DNA from: JACJYE01 sp964432875
GTDB lineage: Bacteria; Bacteroidota; Bacteroidia; Chitinophagales; Saprospiraceae
Direction of reading: 5' to 3'
Assembly: GCA_964432875.1 (NCBI GenBank)
Contig: CAYSPJ010000001.1
Coordinates: forward strand, 87,329 to 151,328
DNA: 64,000 nt
Both the position numbers and the translations under genes were made by a program. Positions 1 to 7,373 of this stretch are shown here, piece by piece; position 1 is the first letter of the stretch, and each line of letters starts with the position of its first letter. The notes below the pieces were generated by a model. The model saw only the letters and a program-made list of their open reading frames with translations, made no database searches and was not told the DNA's origin.

Positions 1-88
1 NNNNNNNNNNNNNNNNNNNNNNNNNNNNNNNNNNNNNNNNNNNNNNNNNNNNNNNNNNNNNNNNNNNNNNNNNNNNNNNNNNNNNNNN
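1..88. other. assembly gap (N)
   Basis: This is a run of 88 N at the window edge. The first real base is 89, four bases before the stop codon of ribH, so nothing can be said about what follows that gene. Confidence 0.99.
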
Positions 89-92
89 CCTT

Positions 93-608
93 CTAAAACC
101 CAATCTTACTCCCCCCCTTCCCCATCTCCTTGCTCAGGGCAGCCATGCGGATGGCGGTCACGGCAGCTTCAACGCCTTTATTGCCATGTTTGCCGCCAGC
201 GCGATCGCGGGCTTGTTGCTCATCATTGGGGGTCAGCAGGCCGAAGACAAAGGGTTTGGCGTACATCACGCTCAGGTTGGCCAGGGTATTTGCCACCGCA
301 GTATTGATATATTCATTGTGGCTGGTCTCACCCTTGATTACGCACCCCAGGCAGATGACGGCATCGGGCTTTTTGTGGTCGGCAAGGATGCGGGCGCCAG
401 CAGGCAGCTCGAACGAACCCGGCACCTGGACCGCTTCGATATCTGCTTCGGCGGCACCGTGCTTGACCAGGGTGTCATAGCACCCCTGATAAAGCGCATG
501 GGTGATTTCAGCATTCCAGTCGGAAACCACGATGCCAAATTTCATGCCTGTGGCCGAAGGGATATTCTCTTCATTGTACTCGGAAAGGTTTTTCAATGCG
601 CTTGCCAT
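93..608 (-). CDS. ribH: 6,7-dimethyl-8-ribityllumazine synthase
   Basis: This enzyme condenses the ribityl-aminopyrimidine with dihydroxybutanone phosphate, the penultimate step of riboflavin synthesis in the cytoplasm. The 171-aa protein has the family landmarks: VPGSFELPAGA at about 62-72, GCVIKGETSHNEYI with the expected catalytic His97, FGLLT at 122-126 and the GNKG phosphate-binding stretch near 142. The start at 608 is preferred over Met22 because related proteins also carry an ALKNLSEY-type N-terminus (from memory of the family). It lies 115 bp downstream of the TPR gene on the same strand, with a terminator hairpin between them. A TAnnTTTG match at 611-618 sits only two bases before the ATG and is probably fortuitous. 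Function is secure. Confidence 0.96.
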   Translation of the reverse strand: MASALKNLSEYNEENIPSATGMKFGIVVSDWNAEITHALYQGCYDTLVKHGAAEADIEAVQVPGSFELPAGARILADHKKPDAVICLGCVIKGETSHNEYINTAVANTLANLSVMYAKPFVFGLLTPNDEQQARDRAGGKHGNKGVEAAVTAIRMAALSKEMGKGGSKIGF

Positions 609-664
609 ATCAAAAGTATAATTGAATGATAAACCGAATCAAGTTTCAGGGGCTAAATTAAAGC

Positions 665-701
665 AAAAAGGGCAAAGCCCCGTAGAAGAACTTTGCCCTT
701 T
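665..701 (-). terminator. intrinsic terminator after the TPR gene
   Basis: Arms AAAGGGCAAAG (667-677) and CTTTGCCCTTT (691-701) are perfect 11-bp complements around a 13-nt loop. Read on the minus strand the stem ends in a T-rich tract, 23 bp past the stop of the TPR gene. It should separate that gene from ribH unless readthrough occurs. Confidence 0.75.
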
Positions 702-723
702 AAGCAGAAGCCGATAAAAAAGC

Positions 724-1419
724 TTATCCTTTGGCCGATACCCTGGCGATGTACTTCTGGATATCCCTGCCGACAGATGAATCCGGATATTTGTCCTTGA
801 TCTGTTCGTAAACCTTTTTCGCCTCGGCCATATTGCCGTTGCGTTCGTGCAGCAAGCCAATTTTCTTGAGGTAGTAAGGCGTAAGTACCTCATTGTCGCC
901 ATGTGCCGCCGCTTTTTTGTAATTTTTCATGGCCGCGTCAAAGTCCTGGAGTTCCGAATAGGCATCGCCCAGGGCACCGTACTTGGTGATGGGGGTCAGA
1001 TCGCCTACGGGTTTGAACTTTTTCAAGTAATCGATCGCAGCATCATAACTGCCCAGGTTGAGGTAAGCAATGCCAGCGTAGTAGCGGGCAGAGTTAGCAG
1101 CTGGCGTACCTTTGTACTTGTCGATAATATCGATAAAGCCGAGGTAGCCGCCGCCGGGGTTGGTCAGTGCGAGGGCGAAAGAATCGCGCTCGAACTGCTC
1201 TTGGGCGCGAAAGACCTGCTCTACCGCCTCTCGCTGGCGCGGTTTCTTGTAGAAGTTGTTGTACGCGAAGAAACCGCCTATCACTACGACCAGAGCCACC
1301 AGTGCTCCGAAAATGTAGTTCTGGTTGTTATCCATGAAGTGCTGTGCGCTGTCGCGTACCTCCACAATATCCACCAGCGTCTCATCCGCTTTCTTTTGAT
1401 TCCTTTTTCTTCTTGCCAT
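724..1419 (-). CDS. membrane-anchored tetratricopeptide repeat protein (YfgM-like)
   Basis: The 231-aa protein has a basic N-terminus (MARRKRNQKK), one hydrophobic segment at about residues 35-54 and TPR helix pairs from about 100 to 220, for example around SARYYAGIAYLNLGSYDAAI and KYGALGDAYSELQDFDAAMK. That layout matches YfgM-type proteins, which are single-pass membrane proteins with a periplasmic TPR domain linked to envelope protein chaperoning in E. coli. No catalytic residues are expected. It lies upstream of ribH on the same strand and is followed by its own hairpin. The YfgM-like role is inferred from architecture; the TPR fold is clear. Confidence 0.8.
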   Translation of the reverse strand: MARRKRNQKKADETLVDIVEVRDSAQHFMDNNQNYIFGALVALVVVIGGFFAYNNFYKKPRQREAVEQVFRAQEQFERDSFALALTNPGGGYLGFIDIIDKYKGTPAANSARYYAGIAYLNLGSYDAAIDYLKKFKPVGDLTPITKYGALGDAYSELQDFDAAMKNYKKAAAHGDNEVLTPYYLKKIGLLHERNGNMAEAKKVYEQIKDKYPDSSVGRDIQKYIARVSAKG

Positions 1420-1498
1420 AATTCTCGTCTATTTTGGGCCGTTTTTTAAAAAGCCCCGCAAAAATAAATAAAGTTTTATTTCTAAAGGGCTTTTGCCC

Positions 1499-1535
1499 AA
1501 AAAAAACGGCGATGAAGCAACTAGCCCCATCGCCG
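1499..1535 (-). terminator. intrinsic terminator after pdhA
   Basis: Arms CGGCGATG (1507-1514) and CATCGCCG (1528-1535) pair perfectly around a 13-nt loop. Eight A residues (1499-1506) follow on the minus-strand exit side, giving a T8 tail. It sits 30 bp beyond the pdhA stop, a textbook rho-independent terminator. Confidence 0.85.
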
Positions 1536-1565
1536 CCTGGCCTAGAAGCGCCTACCAAGGCGCTG

Positions 1566-2606
1566 TTAATCCATAATAAATGGGTAATCTTCCTGAAGGT
1601 AGTTGTCCTCCCACAGGGCCGAGGGGTCGGGATAAGAAGATTCTTCGGCAAATTTAATAGCCGCATTGATCTCGTTCTTGATTTTTTCCTGGATTTCGCG
1701 GAGTTCCTCCTCCGAAGCAATCCCCTTGGAAAGGATGGTGCTTTCAGTTATCTTGACGGGGTCGCGCTCCTTGTAGGACTCCACCTCTTCCTTGGTGCGG
1801 TACTTAGCCGGATCGGAAACGGAATGCCCTTTATAGCGATAAGTGCGCACCTCCAGGAAGTAGGGGCCATTGCCTGCGCGGATATGGGCGGCGGCTTTAG
1901 CTACGGCTTCGTGAACGGATTCGGGGTTCATGCCGTCTACTGGCTCACTAGGCATCTCGTAGGAAAAGCCGAGCTTGTAAAGATCGGTGATATTGCTGGT
2001 ACGGTTGACGCTGGTACCCATAGCATAGCCGTTGTTCTCCACGATATAGAGTACGGGCAGCTTCCATTTCATAGCCATATTGAACGACTCGTGCAGCGAG
2101 CCCTGGCGGGCGGCGCCATCTCCGAACATCGTCACGCAGAGGTTATCAGTGCCTTTATATTTTTCAGCAAAAGCGATGCCCGTGCCGATGGGGATTTGGG
2201 CACCGACGATGCCGTTGCCGCCGAAGTAGCGGTGCTCGGCCGAAAAGAAGTGCATCGAGCCGCCTTTGCCTTTGACGATGCCGGTTTCTTTGCCAAAGAG
2301 CTCTGCCATACAAGCATCTACTGAGCAGCCCCGCCCAATGGCAGTACCGTGCTGGCGATAAGCCGTGACGATGGCATCCTCAGCGCGGATCGCCGATTCT
2401 ATGCCTGCAGCCACCGCTTCTTGCCCGATGTAAACGTGGCAAAACCCGCGGATTTTTTGCTGGCCATACATCATCAGAGCCCGCTCTTCAAAGCGGCGGA
2501 TGCGCAACATGAGCTCATACCATTTCAAGTATTGCTCCTTGCTATAAGTAGGCTGTTCTGCTTGCTTCTTCGTACTTTTTTTCTTGTTTTGCGTTGCAAT
2601 ATCCAT
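1566..2606 (-). CDS. pdhA: pyruvate dehydrogenase E1 component, alpha subunit
   Basis: This is the thiamine-diphosphate subunit of the pyruvate dehydrogenase complex, which decarboxylates pyruvate to acetyl-CoA with the beta subunit. The TPP motif is visible: GDGAARQGSLHESFN, then ENNGYAMGT about 20 residues on. The N-terminal helix LMLRIRRFEERALMMYGQQKI and the GFCHVYIGQEA stretch are also typical. I start it at the ATG at 2606 (346 aa); an in-frame ATG lies at 2615, and the longer reading to 2648 would run through a palindrome at 2625-2640. No beta or E2 gene is adjacent, so E1 beta must be encoded elsewhere. The gene is followed by a strong terminator, which suggests a single-gene unit. 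Confidence 0.94.
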   Translation of the reverse strand: MDIATQNKKKSTKKQAEQPTYSKEQYLKWYELMLRIRRFEERALMMYGQQKIRGFCHVYIGQEAVAAGIESAIRAEDAIVTAYRQHGTAIGRGCSVDACMAELFGKETGIVKGKGGSMHFFSAEHRYFGGNGIVGAQIPIGTGIAFAEKYKGTDNLCVTMFGDGAARQGSLHESFNMAMKWKLPVLYIVENNGYAMGTSVNRTSNITDLYKLGFSYEMPSEPVDGMNPESVHEAVAKAAAHIRAGNGPYFLEVRTYRYKGHSVSDPAKYRTKEEVESYKERDPVKITESTILSKGIASEEELREIQEKIKNEINAAIKFAEESSYPDPSALWEDNYLQEDYPFIMD

Positions 2607-2624
2607 AAGTGGCATAGATTTTAG

Positions 2625-2640
2625 CTGCGTAAATACGCAG
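2625..2640. promoter_or_regulatory. 16-bp perfect palindrome upstream of pdhA
   Basis: CTGCGTA (2625-2631) and TACGCAG (2634-2640) are perfect complements with a 2-bp AA spacer. The site ends 18 bp before the chosen pdhA start. Such a compact dyad suits a dimeric DNA-binding regulator; the operator role is inferred. Confidence 0.4.
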
Positions 2641-2771
2641 GGTGTCAATTCGATTGATGCAAAAAGGCTGCTATGGGCGGCACTTGCCTTGGAAACACCA
2701 TAAGGGGCAAGTGGTTTAACCCACTAATCTTTAGCGCAGCAAAGAAAAGGCATTTTCTGCTTTTCTGCAAA

Positions 2772-3620
2772 TTATGCTCCGCGGCTTGCCGGTTGCAAGC
2801 GCTTTATTTTTTTCAACAACCGCATGAGCTTTAGGTTCAGGGCGGGGTTGGCGTTGAAAAAGTGCCCACCGATGAGCAGCCATTCTTTTTCCCTGGTGAT
2901 TGCGCCCAGGCTGTGGTAAGGGGCTTTACGAGCGGTTTGCAGCTGGGCTTTCCAGTAAAGCGCCCGGTCGGTCATCGCAAAACCTTCCTTGCAGGAACCG
3001 AGCAGGCTTTGATCACAGATAAAGAAAATGTGCTCGTCGCGTTGGGGGAAGAGGAAGAATTTGGCGGCATTCCTGAGCTTATCCGCCGGCATGGCCAGGA
3101 AATCAAAATAGACCTGCTCATCCGGTTCTGTTTCAAAACTCAGAAAGTCCCGCACCATAGAAAAAAAGTCCACTTTTCCCCATTCTGCCCCTTCGTATTT
3201 GAGCATGGCTTCCGGCAGGGCGTAGGCATTAAGCCCCTGGCAATGGCGGATGATGAAGTAATCCAGCAGGCTCTCCTGGAGCGCTTCGGCCAGCTGGTTG
3301 ATGTTGCGGGCATCGGCCTGCCCTTCTGCTTGCAAGAGCAGCAATTGCGCTTTGAGTTGGCCTGCCCGGCGATGGAGCATGTCGCGGAAACCGGACTCGT
3401 ATAATCGCTCGGAATATGCCTGGAATTGCTGCGGCTCATGCTCTGCTTCGACCCGCTGGCGTAAAGCCTGGAAAAACTGCCCGATGATTTGCTGCTCTAT
3501 ATCGCCCTTCAGGTCAATACATGCCTTGGGTGGCACCGCCGGGGCAGGCTGAGCCGCCCCGCAATTAAAGCAGAAACGGGCCTGTTCGGGAAGTACAGTT
3601 TGGCATTGGTGGCATATCAT
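2772..3620 (-). CDS. zinc-ribbon protein of unknown function
   Basis: From the ATG at 3620 the 282-aa product opens with a double-Cys zinc ribbon, CxxC-x10-CxxC (C3, C6, C17, C20; MICHQC and FCFNCGAAQP). An upstream in-frame Met at 3698 would add 26 residues before the ribbon and overlap the neighbouring gene, so it is rejected. The remainder is a soluble, mostly helical domain rich in Gln, Leu and Phe (for example QIIGQFFQALRQRVEAEHEP), with no membrane segment and no catalytic motif I recognise. It lies about 60 bp downstream of a small cysteine-rich membrane protein on the same strand. Function is unknown; the ribbon could be a protein- or nucleic-acid-binding module. Confidence 0.75.
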   Translation of the reverse strand: MICHQCQTVLPEQARFCFNCGAAQPAPAVPPKACIDLKGDIEQQIIGQFFQALRQRVEAEHEPQQFQAYSERLYESGFRDMLHRRAGQLKAQLLLLQAEGQADARNINQLAEALQESLLDYFIIRHCQGLNAYALPEAMLKYEGAEWGKVDFFSMVRDFLSFETEPDEQVYFDFLAMPADKLRNAAKFFLFPQRDEHIFFICDQSLLGSCKEGFAMTDRALYWKAQLQTARKAPYHSLGAITREKEWLLIGGHFFNANPALNLKLMRLLKKIKRLQPASRGA

Positions 3621-3681
3621 GCCGCAAAGGTAATGATTATAGGGATTACTTGAGTGTCTGGCCATTAAGTATGCCAGAAAC

Positions 3682-3912
3682 TCAAGCGTTGGCCCCACCT
3701 AGTTTCTTCTGGTCCACTTCCGGCATCTTGCATTCTTCATCCGGGCGTTTGCCGCAGACGGTGCACTCCCCCACTTTGTTTTTCAGCATGGGGTTGTTGG
3801 TGGCACAGGTGCCCCGGAACTCCTGTCCAGTGAAGACGTGGCGGATGTTGATGAGAAAGAAAGAGATGCCAAAGACACCAAATATTATTGCGAGGACATA
3901 GAGGAATTCCAT
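3682..3912 (-). CDS. small cysteine-rich single-pass membrane protein (NqrM-like layout)
   Basis: The 76-aa protein has one N-terminal membrane helix (about residues 3-22) followed by a soluble tail with four cysteines (C36, C50, C53, C61) in the pattern RGTC, GECTVCGK, DEEC. One helix plus a cluster of cytoplasmic or juxtamembrane cysteines recalls NqrM, the DUF539 maturation factor for the Na+-translocating NADH:quinone reductase, proposed to deliver iron. That comparison is from memory of the layout, not an alignment. No nqr genes are present in this window. The four cysteines suggest iron or zinc binding. Confidence 0.7.
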   Translation of the reverse strand: MEFLYVLAIIFGVFGISFFLINIRHVFTGQEFRGTCATNNPMLKNKVGECTVCGKRPDEECKMPEVDQKKLGGANA

Positions 3913-3979
3913 AATGTGGCGTTAAAAGTTAATTACAAGTTCTGCCATTCAAACAACTGCCGCTCTTAAATGGTTTGCT

Positions 3980-3987
3980 TATTTTTG
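3980..3987 (+). promoter_or_regulatory. candidate -7 element of the mazG promoter
   Basis: TATTTTTG matches the Bacteroidota -7 consensus TAnnTTTG and lies 44 bp before the mazG ATG. No -33 TTG at the right spacing was found. Confidence 0.45.
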
Positions 3988-4031
3988 CACACCATCTTCG
4001 GCGCAAGCAAGCTTGATGCCGCAAAAATACA

Positions 4032-4799
4032 ATGATTATGCAACATAAACTAGATGCTTTTGCCCGTTTGTTGACCATCATGGATGAACTGCGCGAACAG
4101 TGCCCCTGGGACCGCAAGCAGACCCTCCAATCCCTGCGCAACCTCACCATAGAAGAAGCCTATGAGCTGGCCGACGCGGTACTGGAAGAAAATCTGGAAG
4201 AAATCAAGGAAGAAATCGGCGACCTCATGCTCCACATGGTCTTCTATGCCAAAATCGCTGACGAGAAAGGCGCTTTTGACATCGCCGGCGCCCTTCATGC
4301 GGTATGCGACAAGCTCATCCAGCGCCACCCCCATATTTATGGTGATGTCGTAGCGGAAGACGAAGATGCCGTCAAGCAAAACTGGGAGCAGCTCAAGTTA
4401 AAAGAAGGCAAAAAATCAGTGCTTCAGGGGGTGCCCAAATCTCTGCCAGCCATGATTAAAGCCTACCGCATGCAGGAAAAGACCAAGCAGGTGGGCTTTG
4501 AGTGGGAAAACAGCGAGCAGGTGTGGGAAAAAGTAGAAGAGGAAATCGCCGAGTTCAAAGAAGCCTTGGAGCAAGGCCTGCCTCAGGAAAAACAAGAAGA
4601 AGAATTCGGAGACATCCTCTTTTCCCTGGTCAACTACGCCCGCTTCCAGGGCATCGACCCGGAAAACGCGCTGGAACGTGTCAACCTGAAGTTCAAAAAG
4701 CGCTTCGAGTATATTGAAGCCAATGCACAAAAGGGCCTGCGCGAGATGAGCTTGGCTGAAATGGATGCGCTCTGGGAACAAGCTAAGCGCGTTTTGTAA
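4032..4799 (+). CDS. mazG: nucleoside triphosphate pyrophosphohydrolase MazG
   Basis: MazG hydrolyses (d)NTPs to monophosphates and pyrophosphate, cleaning non-canonical nucleotides from the pool. The 255-aa protein has two MazG helical repeats. The first holds TIEEAYELADAVLEEN and KEEIGDLMLHMVFY; the second holds KVEEEIAEFKEALEQ and EEFGDILFSLVNYARF. The paired ExxE and ExxD motifs bind magnesium. Length agrees with the double-domain enzymes of the E. coli type. The first ATG (4032) is followed by another at 4038; either could be used. A -7 element lies 44 bp upstream, and the next gene begins 220 bp downstream with its own promoter. Confidence 0.95.
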   Translation: MIMQHKLDAFARLLTIMDELREQCPWDRKQTLQSLRNLTIEEAYELADAVLEENLEEIKEEIGDLMLHMVFYAKIADEKGAFDIAGALHAVCDKLIQRHPHIYGDVVAEDEDAVKQNWEQLKLKEGKKSVLQGVPKSLPAMIKAYRMQEKTKQVGFEWENSEQVWEKVEEEIAEFKEALEQGLPQEKQEEEFGDILFSLVNYARFQGIDPENALERVNLKFKKRFEYIEANAQKGLREMSLAEMDALWEQAKRVL

Positions 4800-4810
4800 T
4801 TCTGATTTTT

Positions 4811-4846
4811 TTTGGCTGAAAAATCAACAACTTTTCTGTAGCTTTG
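4811..4846 (+). promoter_or_regulatory. candidate promoter of the DUF151 nuclease gene
   Basis: TAGCTTTG (4839-4846) fits TAnnTTTG. A TTTG at 4811-4814 lies 24 bp upstream, a little longer than the usual 19-21. The implied 5' leader is about 170 nt and includes the 10-bp palindrome TGGCTAGCCA (4877-4886). Confidence 0.45.
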
Positions 4847-5019
4847 CACCCTTAATGGCAAAAGCTAGATGCAAGCTGGCTAGCCATGTGTTTTTTGAGG
4901 CTGATGAGGTGGCATCCTGACAAGCGGATCTCGCCTTTTTAGGCCTAAACTACCCCGGCATGGCGGTTGTTCCATACAATGAGGTAGGTTTAACCAAAGC
5001 AAAATCACTCGAAGTCTCT

Positions 5020-5613
5020 ATGAGAAAGATTGAATTGGATATAGTCGCCCTTTCCCATTCCGTCACCCAATCGCACAACTATGCGGTGGTACTAGGCGAG
5101 AACGGCGGCACCCGACGGTTGCCCATTGTCATTGGCAGCTTTGAAGCCCAAGCTATTGCCGTAGCGATGGAGCGCATGACCCCCAACCGCCCCCTCACGC
5201 ACGACCTCTTTAAAAATACGCTGGAGACTTTCAATATCGACCTCAAGGAAGTCATCATCAACAACCTCCTGGACGGCATTTTCTACGCCCGCTTGATTTG
5301 CCTCAAAGATGGCGAACTCATCGAAATCGATTCCCGCACTTCCGATGCCCTGGCGATGGCCGTGCGCTTCGACTGCCCGATCTTCACCTATGAGTTTATC
5401 CTCGACGCCGCCGGCGTGGTATTGGAAGACTCTGAAGAACCCGGCGAACCAGTAGAAGAACCCATGCCAGGCAGAGGCCGCCAAGCTGCTTTGTCCTCCT
5501 ATTCCATTGACACCCTCCACAGTATGCTGGATGAAGTGCTGGGCGAGGAAAACTACGAACGCGCCGCAGAGATCCGCGATGAAATCCGGCGCCGGCAGGA
5601 AGAATCCTCCTAG
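5020..5613 (+). CDS. bifunctional nuclease family protein (DUF151) with C-terminal UVR motif
   Basis: The product is 197 aa from the ATG at 5020; an upstream ATG at 4960 adds 20 residues that do not look like the family. Residues about 1-130 form the DUF151/bifunctional-nuclease domain (start MRKIELDIVALSHSV, then LGENGGTRRLPIVIGSFEAQAIA, RTSDALAMAVRFDCPIF). The last 35 residues (LHSMLDEVLGEENYERAAEIRDEI) form a UVR motif like that of UvrB/UvrC, a protein-protein contact helix pair. The DUF151 domain was first linked to DNase/RNase activity in plants; its bacterial role is unclear. It precedes a lipoprotein gene by 21 bp, so the two are probably co-transcribed. Confidence 0.9.
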   Translation: MRKIELDIVALSHSVTQSHNYAVVLGENGGTRRLPIVIGSFEAQAIAVAMERMTPNRPLTHDLFKNTLETFNIDLKEVIINNLLDGIFYARLICLKDGELIEIDSRTSDALAMAVRFDCPIFTYEFILDAAGVVLEDSEEPGEPVEEPMPGRGRQAALSSYSIDTLHSMLDEVLGEENYERAAEIRDEIRRRQEESS

Positions 5614-5634
5614 GTTCAACTAAACGACAAGGCA

Positions 5635-6204
5635 ATGAAGCAGCCCCTGTTCCTCTTCGCAGTTTTATTCCTCGTACTGGCTGCCTGCCAGAATGGTAAC
5701 CGCAAAGCTCTCGGCAGCCAGGATCAAGCTGCCGGGCAAAGCACCGTCATGCTCAATCAACAAGTCGTCAATCACGAGGGGGAGACTATTATGGTGGGCC
5801 GCATCGACCGTCAGGGCTTGCAGCAACCTCCTTTCAGCGAGTGGTTCTCCAGTGGATATGAGCAATACACCGTCGATGTAGCCAGCCTCGATGGCTTGCA
5901 ACCAGCCCTGGAAGAAATTGAAATCCTCGTTTTTCTGGGCACCTGGTGCTCCGATAGCCAGCATGAAATCCCCCACCTTTTTAAAATACTGGACCACCTG
6001 AGCTTCAAGATGGAAGGTTTCACCCTCATCGCCCTGAGCAACCAGCCCGAGTTTTACAAGCAAAGCCCTCAGGGTGAAGAGCAGGATTGGAACATTGAGT
6101 ACGTCCCCACTGTTATTTTCCTGAAAGGCGGTATGGAAATCGGGCGCATTGTCGAGTATCCACTGGAAAGCCTGGAAAAAGATATGGCAAAAATTTTGCG
6201 GTAG
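5635..6204 (+). CDS. thioredoxin-fold lipoprotein lacking the second active-site cysteine
   Basis: The 189-aa product begins with a lipoprotein signal ending LVLAAC (lipidated Cys18), so it is anchored in the envelope facing the periplasm. The region from about residue 85 to the end resembles a thioredoxin fold: a beta strand ILVFLGTWC, helix, VPTVIFLKGG with the conserved cis-Pro, and a final helix. The active-site stretch reads TWCSDSQHE, so the usual CxxC is C105-S-D-S108. Proteins of the CxxS type can form mixed disulfides but do not cycle like thioredoxin. It follows the DUF151 nuclease gene by 21 bp. Substrate is unknown. Confidence 0.82.
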   Translation: MKQPLFLFAVLFLVLAACQNGNRKALGSQDQAAGQSTVMLNQQVVNHEGETIMVGRIDRQGLQQPPFSEWFSSGYEQYTVDVASLDGLQPALEEIEILVFLGTWCSDSQHEIPHLFKILDHLSFKMEGFTLIALSNQPEFYKQSPQGEEQDWNIEYVPTVIFLKGGMEIGRIVEYPLESLEKDMAKILR

Positions 6205-6320
6205 CTTGGGTATTGCTCGATTTTTTTTCCTCGTTTATCGTAAAAAATGCAGTAAAATGCCTCTTCTTTTTGTAACTTCAAGCGTTTCTATTTTAGGTCA
6301 ACCTTCTAAAACTCAATATT

Positions 6321-7259
6321 ATGCTATTGCAACCCATCATCATCATCCTGCTCCTAGGGTTAATAATCCTCTTTTCCGGTATCTTTACCGTAAAACAGCA
6401 GACCTCGGCCATCGTCGAGCGGCTGGGTCGATTCCAGGGTATCAGAACCTCAGGCCTTCAGTTCAAGATACCCTTCATCGACCGTATCGCTGGCCGGGTC
6501 AACTTGAAAGTGCAGCAGCTGGACGTAAACGTCGAAACTAAAACCCGCGATAACGTCTTCATCCGCCTGCGCGTCTCGGTACAGTATTTCATCCTGCCGG
6601 AATCCGTCTATGAGGCGTTCTACAAACTGGAAAACTCCAACGAGCAAATCACGGCTTATATCTTTGACACCGTGCGGGCCGAAGTGCCCAAAATGAAACT
6701 GGACGATGTCTTTGAGCGCAAAGATGACATCGCTCTGGCCATCCGCCGCGAATTGGAAGACGCGATGAAGGAGTACGGCTACGGCATCGTCAAAGCCCTG
6801 GTGACCGATATCGACCCCGATGCAGAGGTGAAGCATGCGATGAACCGCATTAATGCCACCGAACGCCAGAAAATCGCCGCTGAACACGAAGGCGAAGCCG
6901 AGCGTATCCGCATCGTAGCTAAGGCTCGGGCCGAAGCTGAAAGCAAGCGCCTGCAAGGCCAAGGTATTGCCGACCAACGCCGCGAAATCGCCAAGGGCTT
7001 GGAGGAATCGGTCGAAGTGCTCAACCGCGTGGGCATCAACTCGCAGGAGGCTTCTGCCCTTATCGTGGTCACTCAGCACTACGACACTCTACAAAGCATG
7101 GGCGAACACTCCAGAAGCACGCTGATCATGATGCCCAATGCTCCTTCTGCTGCCAGCGACATGCTGTCGCAGATGACGGCTTCCTTCATCGCTTCTCAGC
7201 AAGCAGGCGAAGATTTGAAAAAGCAAAATGCGAAAAACGGGGCTAGCCAGCCTCATTAA
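6321..7259 (+). CDS. SPFH/Band 7 domain protein (stomatin/QmcA-like)
   Basis: The 312-aa protein has one N-terminal membrane helix (about residues 3-23), followed by the SPFH domain (QQTSAIVERLGRFQGI, VETKTRDNVFIRLRVSVQY, KALVTDIDPD) and a long alpha-helical stretch rich in Glu, Ala and Arg (AEHEGEAERIRIVAKARAEAE) typical of stomatin and QmcA. Such proteins form ring-like oligomers in membrane microdomains and often act with a partner protease. No NfeD-type protease gene is adjacent. The gene ends before a strong hairpin terminator at 7286-7312. The exact cellular role in this organism is inferred from the family. Confidence 0.92.
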   Translation: MLLQPIIIILLLGLIILFSGIFTVKQQTSAIVERLGRFQGIRTSGLQFKIPFIDRIAGRVNLKVQQLDVNVETKTRDNVFIRLRVSVQYFILPESVYEAFYKLENSNEQITAYIFDTVRAEVPKMKLDDVFERKDDIALAIRRELEDAMKEYGYGIVKALVTDIDPDAEVKHAMNRINATERQKIAAEHEGEAERIRIVAKARAEAESKRLQGQGIADQRREIAKGLEESVEVLNRVGINSQEASALIVVTQHYDTLQSMGEHSRSTLIMMPNAPSAASDMLSQMTASFIASQQAGEDLKKQNAKNGASQPH

Positions 7260-7285
7260 TCGCGCAATGTTTGACTGGGGTTAGG

Positions 7286-7312
7286 CCTAACAGGCTTTGG
7301 AAGCCTGTTAGG
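7286..7312 (+). terminator. intrinsic terminator after the SPFH gene
   Basis: CCTAACAGGCTT (7286-7297) and AAGCCTGTTAGG (7301-7312) form a perfect 12-bp stem with a 3-nt loop, followed by a T-rich stretch (TCTTTCCGTTTT). It lies 26 bp after the stop codon. Confidence 0.85.
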
Positions 7313-7373
7313 TCTTTCCGTTTTCATAAACCCTTCTAATAATGCCTCTGGCATTTTTTGTTAATCACCTACC

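Noticed and set aside
611..618. TAnnTTTG match on the minus strand immediately upstream of ribH
   Set aside because: Only two bases separate it from the ATG, so a start site 4-7 bases downstream would fall inside the coding region.
4877..4886. TGGCTAGCCA palindrome in the leader of the DUF151 gene as a riboswitch
   Set aside because: It is a short isolated dyad; no conserved riboswitch core is recognisable in the 170-nt leader.
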